DNA from: Ignavibacteria bacterium UBA2333
Lineage (GTDB): Bacteria; Bacteroidota; Ignavibacteria; Kapaibacteriales; Kapaibacteriaceae
NCBI GenBank assembly: GCA_002344895.1
Contig: DDUR01000099.1
Span: forward strand, 1-12,519
Reading direction: 5' to 3'
DNA length: 12,519 nucleotides
Positions 7,001 to 12,519 of this stretch are shown piece after piece (the first letter of the stretch is position 1; each line of letters opens with the position of its first letter). A program made the position numbers and the translations under genes. The notes under the pieces were generated by a model. The model was not told the origin of the DNA and searched no databases. It saw nothing but the letters and a program-made list of their open reading frames with translations.

Positions 7001-7237
7001 GTTGTCAGTGTTGAGGACGTTAACCTGTCCAACATCCGCGTGCGTCGAAACGGTCATGTGCTCACCATTGAGACACCTGGTGACCACAGCATTATCGTGT
7101 ATGATGTTCACGGTAGATCGACTGCAAGCTTGTATGGACGGAGCAGTGAGATCGACATGACCGACCTTGCTCGAGGTGTCTACGTCGTTGTCCTGCGCAG
7201 TGATTCTCAAACCCATAGGTTCACAATCGTACACTGA
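4079..7237 (+). CDS. Secreted reprolysin-like (M12B) zinc metalloprotease with Ig-like repeats and T9SS sorting domain
   Basis: The 1052-residue protein begins with a Sec signal peptide (MRTSILFVFAAVSLALTAIA, cleavage near residue 21). A pro-region follows to about 197, containing WICGVDD at 175-181. The catalytic domain (about 198-420) has the metzincin zinc site HELGHNIGARH (His339, Glu340, His343, His349) and the Met-turn TIMSYC (Met381). Residues about 425-670 carry Ig/PKD-like repeats, including GGTQPYTYSW and GGRAPFTMQWYIDG. Residues about 675-970 carry two or three ASPM/Hydin-like beta domains. The end (about 978-1052) is a type A T9SS sorting domain with VYDVHGR and LARGVYVVVLR. Family knowledge predicts Sec export, then T9SS passage across the outer membrane and cell-surface attachment or release, acting on extracellular protein. 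The GGAGAGG before the ATG is a usable Shine-Dalgarno site at short spacing. Its 3' end overlaps the convergent beta-barrel gene by 17 bases. Confident in family; substrate unknown. Confidence 0.95.
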   Translation: MRTSILFVFAAVSLALTAIAQAEVASDVVVNVTKPNGIGITHPATFLQIQSESVVRDAARIGLGERVLLDVTLPNFGQSRLILTRFDVLDASSKLVALGNNGVQQPLSQPLGLLLHGQIEGRSSHVMLAVYRTWCTGYITDDVSGRRYLIGMVGTAAPNVAVVYDERFGQKRDGWICGVDDLTEGVRRPEKDIDQHQAITRVIRLAVECDEEFYNDHNRDVYRSVEYVQAVVGAVSDIYERDADATISTTWMGVWTTTDPFPGTSSSDLFTQLRTYWINNRGGIDRNCVTLMSGVNGIGGLANLDALCSNSNGYAVSGTDNNLTYPVTGYAWDTDVVAHELGHNIGARHTHSCWWAPPIDSCFTSEGGCFSGTRARRGTIMSYCHLTPFGTELVIDSRVATHMKNRLAARTCVGTPGTFSVTANSDTAICIGDVMTLVANVSGGTQPYTYSWTPRIELGSPTVPVSTASPSDDIAYVIEVRDAGNRVVTDTVRVSVGPRLVVSTTPTVSVCRGGVVSITATPTNVVGTALYRWTYAERDTLTTSATLAFAAPTVDTLLVVCRLTDSRNACSAADTTTVIVRPAPFVTIDAVPPVCSADVVRITARTAGGRAPFTMQWYIDGVPRANPDAELILPVERSVTVRCIGVDANGCADTAEAFVDVRTLRLDVRTPTAAVATSPCDTAVQAKIVVTNPGTLPVFIRTLTSPGTITSLRPLPIEVFPGQTDSIEVLITGLPEGVVDAPIVLKETSCNMSWSTRLLARVGSVNPASTLPVVMAERVACLGVSSREIRVDIRNTSAVTADIVSVRLLSGRTLDDIETVQLNAATTTQLVATLSTTIPVGVIDDTIVVEYTTPSCTDILLVPIRYGDVAWTFERPEVIEFGTVDNSTPEIQKRFDLRPSMAPVRSVQVDSVHIDPPFSTTLARGTTLMNDQTMSARITLATTGLPAGLITDTLTFRFDGCADVIRIPVTASIEVVSVEDVNLSNIRVRRNGHVLTIETPGDHSIIVYDVHGRSTASLYGRSSEIDMTDLARGVYVVVLRSDSQTHRFTIVH

Positions 7238-8453
7238 GCTGGATGAAGTCGATTTCAAGGTGGTCAAATGGCATTATACCATTGCTAACTGCAAGTGATA
7301 ATCCAGGTGACCACCTCATGATCGTGCGCAGGATAAATCGGTCAATCTTTGTCGGTCGGATGTCCCATCCCCCAACAAGGTGCCAACTTGGTTTCCATGT
7401 TGTCTGATGCTCTTGATTAATTCCTAAACGGGTTTCACGATATGACAAGAAATCGTAACCACATCCGATACCAACAAACGGTACAAATCCGTGATAGTTC
7501 GTTATCTCCGTAACGCCTTCAAGTCCAATCGCATGTCGTATCCACCGTTGTGCCGTGCCATATCCAGCGTTTGAGGCAATAATCGGCCGATAGGCCAACT
7601 GTATAAATCCGGGGAGCTGTTCGAATCGCCAGCCAAGGGACACAATCGGCAGGACGGTAAACGGTGATGGCACGTCTACTTCAGGATGCCTGTTCGCTAA
7701 AAATGTGGCCCGAGATACGGCGATAGCAGATGAAGCGCCGAAGCTCACGAAGAGGCCATCAAGTTTTCCTTGATCGAGGAGTTGTCGATACATACGTTCC
7801 TCCGATCCGGACGCACGAAAGCTCTCTGCACCCAATGTAGTCTCAATCGGATACGACCAGCGTATTCTTCCATACCACCCATGAGTGCCAACAGATTTCG
7901 TACCACCGTCACTCATTGGATAGGGTGTTCGTGATGCCAACGGAATGTTAACAGCAGCGGAGATAAGTCCAAACGAAGTTGACCATGTTGCTCCAGGTGA
8001 AATCTGAAGCGAGTTTCGCGTGAGAACGGGTCCATCCGGATCAGCATACGTGTGTACCAACCAAGATGCGCCAACAAACGGGCGAATCGTAGAATTCTCG
8101 ATCCGCCACGGATATACTTCAGCTCCCGTTTCAACAAGTGGGGTAGACCGAGCGGTTACTGCGTCATCAAACAGGCGTACAGGGGAGAACTCAACAAAAA
8201 AATGTGTGTGCCCCCAGAAATGGATGCCACCGACGTGGAGGGTTAACCGCTGCGATGGGCTGAGACCGTTTGCTGGAGGTAGGAGTTGTATTCCCGTTCC
8301 AATCGTGAGCTGGGCGAATCGGTGTGATGTATTGCTGTCGAGATAGACCTGTCCGTATGCTCGTGGAGTGAAGAAGAGACACGTCACGAATACGAGTGTC
8401 ACCACAACGATTCGTACGGACAAACTGCATCCGATGCCGTTTGTACCGCGCAT
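7221..8453 (-). CDS. Predicted outer-membrane beta-barrel protein
   Basis: The 410-residue protein starts with a signal peptide: basic n-region, hydrophobic VRIVVVTLVFVTCLFF, then PRAYGQ as a cleavage site near residue 34. The mature part alternates polar and hydrophobic residues with many Gly and aromatic positions (for example QRLTLHVGGIHFWG, RPFVGASWLVHTYAD, FVPFVGIGCGYDFLS) and ends in a strand, HLEIDFIQLSVRL, as porin-like barrels do. Two halves, roughly 36-200 and 240-410, each look like a set of beta hairpins. I recognise no specific family and infer no ligand. I chose the ATG at 8453 because it begins the signal peptide. The frame is open back to 8831, but that extension runs over the upstream DUF2306-like gene and has no protein-like character. 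It lies 14 bases after that gene's stop, so they probably form an operon. Its end overlaps the protease gene tail to tail. Confidence 0.82.
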   Translation of the reverse strand: MRGTNGIGCSLSVRIVVVTLVFVTCLFFTPRAYGQVYLDSNTSHRFAQLTIGTGIQLLPPANGLSPSQRLTLHVGGIHFWGHTHFFVEFSPVRLFDDAVTARSTPLVETGAEVYPWRIENSTIRPFVGASWLVHTYADPDGPVLTRNSLQISPGATWSTSFGLISAAVNIPLASRTPYPMSDGGTKSVGTHGWYGRIRWSYPIETTLGAESFRASGSEERMYRQLLDQGKLDGLFVSFGASSAIAVSRATFLANRHPEVDVPSPFTVLPIVSLGWRFEQLPGFIQLAYRPIIASNAGYGTAQRWIRHAIGLEGVTEITNYHGFVPFVGIGCGYDFLSYRETRLGINQEHQTTWKPSWHLVGGWDIRPTKIDRFILRTIMRWSPGLSLAVSNGIMPFDHLEIDFIQLSVRL

Positions 8454-8467
8454 ATGTCGGGTCGATG

Positions 8468-9097
8468 TCACGATGGGATATTGGCAGGCGAAGGACCAAC
8501 GTACCGCCGAATTGCTCGTGATATCGCTAGTCCGCCAAGAACACCGGGTGCAATCCAGAGCACTATCTGCCAACTGACCTGGATGTTTACGACGAGGAAT
8601 GCTGTCCACGTTGAGATGAGTGCTCCACCCATCCACGAAATGTGGCGGATGAGTTTGACCCGCCGTGAGTTGCCAGCCGTTCTCAGATTGATGATATCGG
8701 TAACCGCTTGGCTTAAAAATCCTAGACCGAAAACAAGTCCGAGAATCATCATCGACGTGTCCTGTACAATCGACCAGACTGCCAGTGCCAGTGATGTTAA
8801 CCCAAGGATCCACGGTGCAATGTTGTGCCACGTGCGTCTTTCACCAAAAGCCGTTCGGCCCATAAGGGACACGTAGACGCTATAGACACCTATGACAAAC
8901 AGGAATGGACTTGGCCGGACAGTCGCTAAGAAGAATGCTGTTCCTCCGACGGTAAGCATACATCTCACGAACCACTGTCCCAACAATCGATGTCGCCTGT
9001 CACCTTTTTTCAAGAAGCCAATGGCAGTACCGGTTAAGAGAGCACCTGCTCCTGCCGTCGCATGAAGCACAAGAAAGAATGTTGTGAGTGTTTCCAT
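8468..9097 (-). CDS. DUF2306-like multi-pass inner-membrane protein
   Basis: The 209-residue protein is almost entirely membrane-embedded, with about seven hydrophobic segments (roughly 5-29, 36-60, 64-80, 93-111, 116-137, 152-172, 178-198). The N-terminus has the pattern LHATAGAGALLTG (His12), a basic loop KKGDRRHRLLGQWFV (His36), and a further His in RHISWMGG near 152. This His-small-residue arrangement followed by an HRxxGxxF/Y loop recalls the DUF2306 family of predicted membrane proteins, whose function is unknown. The assignment is by pattern recall and moderate. The ATG at 9097 has a weak TAGGTTG upstream as a possible ribosome-binding site. It is the middle gene of a minus-strand run, 88 bases after the LytTR regulator and 14 bases before the beta-barrel gene, so it may be under the same control. 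Confidence 0.8.
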   Translation of the reverse strand: METLTTFFLVLHATAGAGALLTGTAIGFLKKGDRRHRLLGQWFVRCMLTVGGTAFFLATVRPSPFLFVIGVYSVYVSLMGRTAFGERRTWHNIAPWILGLTSLALAVWSIVQDTSMMILGLVFGLGFLSQAVTDIINLRTAGNSRRVKLIRHISWMGGALISTWTAFLVVNIQVSWQIVLWIAPGVLGGLAISRAIRRYVGPSPANIPS

Positions 9098-9185
9098 ACA
9101 TGCAACCTACGCGCGTAACCACGTGCGAGTCCAGCTACTTGGGGCGAATTGCACGGTCAGGGACCGAACTGTATGGACAAGGGAC
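9098..9185 (-). promoter_or_regulatory. Gap between LytTR and DUF2306-like genes with a small inverted repeat
   Basis: The 88-base spacer holds a perfect 5-bp inverted repeat, CGGTC (9154-9158) and GACCG (9162-9166), around a 3-base loop. An ACGGTC also recurs at the end of the LytTR gene (9189-9194). It could hold an internal promoter or a LytTR binding site for the two downstream genes, or a weak terminator. Nothing decisive is visible. Confidence 0.3.
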
Positions 9186-10133
9186 TTAACGGTCGGCAGA
9201 AAACATATCTGCACGACGTGTTCTGAGCTCTGCACTCTTACTGCGAGCAACGGGTACGGATATTCCATCCTCAACGTGCAGCCGATAACCTTGTGCCGTT
9301 CCGCTGATTCGGCGCACAGCCGTAGTATTCACAATGTGACTTCGATGGCATCTCCACCAGGTTGGTGGAAACGATGTCCGCTCCTCAAGAGATCGGAGAC
9401 TGGTACGCACGAGTTCAGTCCGAAGTACACCTTTACGACGATATCGAATCTCGACATAGTTATCTGCCGCCGTCATGACGAGTAACTCCGTTTCGAGAAT
9501 ACGTAGGGAAACCTTCGTATCATCTGACGATAAGGTTATCTCAGAAACTGTTGCTTCCGACTCCGATACTTCTGGTGCGGATGCCGTGTGCACTGTTGGA
9601 AGCGGTGAGGCAAGATTATCACGACCGTGATCCTCGCGATGAGCTGCAGGAACACTCTCTGATGTTGTAACGGTGTACCGTCGCGTAAGAACAGAAAAGC
9701 GCCATAAGACGATCACGGTAGACGGTATAATTCCGATGGCGGCAGTAAAGAGTATAAACACAAGAATGGAGGTCGGACTAATGACCATTCCAAACATCCA
9801 TGCTGAATAGACATTGTTCCCGACGGCGATCAGCAGGATGGTCGTAATCGCTTCAAGAATCTCCTTGCCCGTCGTCCACACCTCTTCAGCAAAGAACGTC
9901 GGAAAGAGGCGTGGCAAAACGTAGGCCACAAGTATCATCGCAAGCGTTGTTACAACGCCGTAACCGGCTACGACAGGCCAGTGACGTGGCATCGCCTCGT
10001 GCAGGCCAAAAGGTGTAAAGACAAGAAGAAAGAGTGAGATGAAGGCACCGGTCCCTATCGAAACATAGAGGCCGGACGTGGGGCTCTCTGGACGAGGGAA
10101 TGGCCGACTCAGGATCGTGCGTTCAATCTTCAT
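9186..10133 (-). CDS. Membrane-anchored LytTR-family transcriptional regulator
   Basis: The 315-residue protein has four N-terminal transmembrane helices between about residues 20 and 150 (including SIGTGAFISLFLLVF, GVVTTLAMILVAYVL, AITTILLIAVGN and ILVFILFTAAIGII). A low-complexity Glu/Ser linker follows, then a C-terminal LytTR DNA-binding domain (about 205-308). The LytTR signature is clear: LLVMTAADNYVEIRYR, LVRTSLRSLEE, WWRCHRSHIVNTTAVRRI and a final VPVARSKSAEL. There is no receiver domain, so it acts as a one-component or partner-sensed membrane regulator, a type common in Bacteroidota. The ATG at 10133 is preferred because it begins a basic segment before the first helix. The frame is open to 10286, but that extension overlaps the start of the divergent receptor gene and is not protein-like. 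It is probably the first gene of the unit leading to the DUF2306-like and beta-barrel genes, and may control the divergent receptor. Confidence 0.88.
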   Translation of the reverse strand: MKIERTILSRPFPRPESPTSGLYVSIGTGAFISLFLLVFTPFGLHEAMPRHWPVVAGYGVVTTLAMILVAYVLPRLFPTFFAEEVWTTGKEILEAITTILLIAVGNNVYSAWMFGMVISPTSILVFILFTAAIGIIPSTVIVLWRFSVLTRRYTVTTSESVPAAHREDHGRDNLASPLPTVHTASAPEVSESEATVSEITLSSDDTKVSLRILETELLVMTAADNYVEIRYRRKGVLRTELVRTSLRSLEERTSFPPTWWRCHRSHIVNTTAVRRISGTAQGYRLHVEDGISVPVARSKSAELRTRRADMFSADR

Positions 10134-10208
10134 GGACTGCAAACATGCAAAGACGGTACGTGGTAATGCGAAGAGCACGGCGTTAGATCCTCCGGTAAGT
10201 TTGCCGGA
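10134..10208. promoter_or_regulatory. Divergent promoter region between LytTR regulator and TonB receptor
   Basis: Only 75 bases separate the two start codons (10133 minus, 10209 plus), so both promoters are compressed into this stretch and may overlap. Such an arrangement commonly places a receptor under control of the adjacent regulator. I cannot assign a -33/-7 pair or LytTR direct repeats with confidence. The receptor end carries the palindrome listed separately. Confidence 0.5.
10191..10208 (+). promoter_or_regulatory. 18-bp near-palindrome abutting the TonB receptor start codon
   Basis: TCCGGTAA and TTGCCGGA are complementary at 7 of 8 positions around a GT centre; in RNA the mismatch becomes a G-U pair. 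The right arm ends on the base before the ATG at 10209 and takes the place where a Shine-Dalgarno site would lie. It could be an operator for a dimeric repressor or an mRNA hairpin restraining initiation. The symmetry is seen directly; the role is inferred. Confidence 0.5.
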
Positions 10209-12494
10209 ATGAAGTTCCTGCTGCGGCCCCTTTTGCCCCTTTTCTTTCTCATCAGTGTCGTGATGAGCGGGCAACTTGGGGCACAATCACCTCTACAGTC
10301 ACCATTACAATCACCGGGTAAACTTTCGGGGACGATTACCGATCGTGGAACACATCAACCCATATCTGGTGCTACCGTACGTATAGCAGGAACAGACCGA
10401 GGCACCGTAACAGACAAACACGGGCGATTCGAAATCGTTGCGGTACTTGCAGGTACATGGGTCGTTGATGTTTCTATGGTAGGATACTCTGGTCGACGTG
10501 AACCTGATGTGGTTGTGCGTGCAAACCGGACCACGACTCTGGATGTAGAACTGACGCAACAAACCATGACGACGCGTGACGTCGTTGTAACCTCAACAGC
10601 GTTTGATGCTGCACGTAGTGCGCGGTCTGGTACCATACAATTGAGTGCTGAGGAAGTTCGACGAGCTCCGAATGGATTTGGAGATCCACTTCGTGCAATG
10701 ATGAATATTCCCTCCGTTGCACAGTCCGAAGATGCTATCAATGATTTGATAGTACGCGGTGGTTCACCCGTCGAAAATGGTTTCTACATCGATGGAGTGT
10801 TTATACCAAACATCAGCCATTTCCCTCAGCAAGGGGGCACAGGGGGCGACATATCAATCGTCAACATGGACTTTGTACAATCGATGACATTATCTGCTGG
10901 AGGATATGATGCATCGTACGGTGATCGTATGTCGGCCTTCGTTGATATCGCCCTTCGTGATGGTGATGCTGAACGTCATCACGTACAGGCCGATCTGAAT
11001 ATGACAGGATTCGGAGGTGTTATCGAAGGGCCGATTACATCGAATGTATCCTACCTGCTTGGCGTACGCAGATCATGGGTTGATCTTCTTGTAGCATTGC
11101 TCGACGTAGGTCGTGCTCCGAACTTCGGAGATGTTCAAGGAAAGATGACGTGGCGCATAAATGAGACATCAACTATCTCACTCTTGTCAATGTTTGGACG
11201 AAGTGAGTATTCACGATCAGTACTCAATGCACGCGAGAATGGTGAAAACACGTTTGGGCGTGAAGTCTACGACGTGTTCTCGAATGGCCTGACGTGGCGT
11301 TCATTCTGGACTGATAACCTTTCAACACAAACAGGGTTGGGATGGTCTCGGACGACATCAGAGAACACTTGGAGTAACGTTGTCGATAGTGTGATGACGC
11401 AGGATCGAACATCAAGCGATGACGTTGTGAATGTTCGTTCGATCACAACATGGTCACCTAACACGGCATCGAACATAGACATTGGCACGGAGGTGCGATG
11501 GCAATCAACGCATAACGTCGATGCTGCAGATGCTGCGTTTCCTGAACTGTCATATACGGGAACGTGGATATCACTTTTTACGTCATGGCGACAATCAATA
11601 GGTAGACTCACAGCTACGTTTGGACTTCGTGGGACGTACTATAGCGCGCAGGACCGTATTGTACTGGATCCTCGACTTCAAATGAATTATGAAATATCAG
11701 AAAGAATGTGGTTATCGGTGTCGGGCGGAATTGTGCACCAACAGCTTCCAGCCCCACTGCTTGCCCAAGCACCAGAAAACATCCGTTTGCTCATACCACA
11801 AGTAGTTCAAGTTCTTGCCGGTTGGTATGTGCTCCTTGATGCATCAACAAAACTCTCAGTCGAATTGTACGACAAACGATATGCACACCTCCCGTCAAGT
11901 AGTCTTGTACCCTACCGATTACTTACCGATGAAGTTGTTGGTGACGTAGCTGGTTTTGATTTCTATGGGCCACTTACAACGTCAATCACGGCACGGGCGT
12001 TTGGTGCTGAAGCAGTAGTTCAACGAAGAAGTGATAATGGATGGTACTGGACGGCTGGAGCATCCTGGATGCGGTCGGAGTACATTGATTTGAAAGGTAT
12101 TCGTCGGAACAGATCATTTGACAACCAACTCATTCTTACAGCGGTCATCGGATGGACACCAGATGACGAATGGTTTGTGAGTGGACGATGGGCATTCTCC
12201 GGCGGAAGGGCCGTAACACCAGTAGACGTTGTTGCTTCTGCATCATCGGGCGAGACAGTCCTCAACGTAGCGCAATGGAATGCTGATCGCCTGCCAGCGT
12301 ATCACACCCTCAGTGTACGCGCTGACCGAAAGTTCTTCTTTTCTTCTACGTCACTTACGGTCTATCTGAGCATCGTAAACGCCTATAACCGCCGAAACGC
12401 GCGACAACTGTATTTCGACGTCGAGCAACAATCTGTCCGCCAGGAGGATATGTGGGGTATCATACCGGTCTTTGGGGTCGAGTGGGAGTTGTGA
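10209..12494 (+). CDS. TonB-dependent outer-membrane receptor with carboxypeptidase-regulatory-like domain
   Basis: The 761-residue protein has a signal peptide (MKFLLRPLLPLFFLISVVMS, cleavage near residue 25) and a short QSPL/QSPL/QSPG spacer repeat. Next comes a CarboxypepD_reg-like beta-sandwich (about 38-117: SGTITDRGTHQPISGATVRI, then DKHGRFEI). The TonB plug (about 135-250) contains DLIVRGGSPVENGFYIDG, FPQQGGTGG and SAGGYDASYGDRMSAFVDI. The rest is a 22-strand-type barrel ending FGVEWEL. Receptors of this class import large or scarce ligands using energy from TonB-ExbBD. No SusD partner or siderophore gene is next to it, so the ligand is unknown, and its length suits a stand-alone receptor. 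The ATG at 10209 begins the signal peptide but lacks a purine-rich ribosome site and directly follows a palindrome. The divergent LytTR gene is a candidate regulator. The 25 bases after the stop are G-rich and hold no gene. Confidence 0.95.
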   Translation: MKFLLRPLLPLFFLISVVMSGQLGAQSPLQSPLQSPGKLSGTITDRGTHQPISGATVRIAGTDRGTVTDKHGRFEIVAVLAGTWVVDVSMVGYSGRREPDVVVRANRTTTLDVELTQQTMTTRDVVVTSTAFDAARSARSGTIQLSAEEVRRAPNGFGDPLRAMMNIPSVAQSEDAINDLIVRGGSPVENGFYIDGVFIPNISHFPQQGGTGGDISIVNMDFVQSMTLSAGGYDASYGDRMSAFVDIALRDGDAERHHVQADLNMTGFGGVIEGPITSNVSYLLGVRRSWVDLLVALLDVGRAPNFGDVQGKMTWRINETSTISLLSMFGRSEYSRSVLNARENGENTFGREVYDVFSNGLTWRSFWTDNLSTQTGLGWSRTTSENTWSNVVDSVMTQDRTSSDDVVNVRSITTWSPNTASNIDIGTEVRWQSTHNVDAADAAFPELSYTGTWISLFTSWRQSIGRLTATFGLRGTYYSAQDRIVLDPRLQMNYEISERMWLSVSGGIVHQQLPAPLLAQAPENIRLLIPQVVQVLAGWYVLLDASTKLSVELYDKRYAHLPSSSLVPYRLLTDEVVGDVAGFDFYGPLTTSITARAFGAEAVVQRRSDNGWYWTAGASWMRSEYIDLKGIRRNRSFDNQLILTAVIGWTPDDEWFVSGRWAFSGGRAVTPVDVVASASSGETVLNVAQWNADRLPAYHTLSVRADRKFFFSSTSLTVYLSIVNAYNRRNARQLYFDVEQQSVRQEDMWGIIPVFGVEWEL

Positions 12495-12519
12495 GATGGG
12501 GGAAGGTGGGGGAAGATGG

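Noticed and set aside
8454..8831. N-terminal extension of the beta-barrel gene to an ATG at 8831
   Set aside because: The added 126 residues run antiphase over the DUF2306-like gene and would bury the obvious signal peptide that begins at 8453.
10134..10286. N-terminal extension of the LytTR gene to an ATG at 10286
   Set aside because: The extra 51 residues overlap the divergent receptor's signal peptide coding region and show no protein-like features; 10133 begins the natural basic/hydrophobic N-terminus.
12495..12519. G-rich run after the receptor stop, possible G-quadruplex
   Set aside because: Only two G5 runs and a few GG pairs are present before the window ends; there is too little sequence to support a structure or a terminator.

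Overview
The window looks like chromosomal DNA from a didermic bacterium of the Bacteroidota/Chlorobiota superphylum. The evidence is a secreted protease ending in a type IX secretion (T9SS, Por) sorting domain, a Bacteroidota-style TonB-dependent receptor with an N-terminal carboxypeptidase-regulatory-like domain, a membrane-anchored LytTR regulator, and generally weak Shine-Dalgarno sites. Moderate GC and the protein style would suit the Kapabacteria/Ignavibacteria branch, but that placement is inference. There are no rRNA or tRNA genes, CRISPR arrays or transposase genes, and no stretch over 300 bases lacks a gene.

Layout. (1) Bases 1-1408: a small plus-strand operon. It starts with an easily overlooked 37-codon gene for a peptide with 12 cysteines (136-249), whose TAA stop overlaps the ATG of an ECF sigma factor by one base. 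The sigma factor has a cysteine-rich C-terminal tail (249-854), and an unrecognised 168-residue protein follows (867-1373). (2) 1434-3830, minus strand: a lipoprotein with a papain/C39-like cysteine-peptidase core and a PKD-like domain. (3) 4079-7237, plus: a large secreted reprolysin-like (M12B) zinc metalloprotease with Ig-like repeats and a T9SS sorting domain. (4) 10133 down to 7221, minus: a run of three genes, membrane-bound LytTR regulator, DUF2306-like membrane protein, then an outer-membrane beta-barrel protein. The last one overlaps the protease tail to tail by 17 bases. (5) 10209-12494, plus: a TonB-dependent receptor, divergent from the LytTR gene.

Three copies of a 30-bp palindrome (14-bp arms, 2-bp centre) lie between genes at 1-30, 1379-1408 and 3981-4010. 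The middle copy could be a bidirectional terminator between convergent genes. The third lies between two divergent starts, so it does not terminate either neighbour, which fits a dispersed REP-like element better.

The most unusual system is the first operon. A poly-cysteine micropeptide is apparently translationally coupled to a sigma factor that itself carries a seven-cysteine tail, and both share an S-C-C-x4-C motif. This could be a metal or thiol sensor/buffer pair, or a cysteine-responsive leader peptide controlling sigma factor synthesis. A second candidate control point is an 18-bp near-perfect palindrome that directly abuts the receptor's start codon, where a Shine-Dalgarno site would normally lie.
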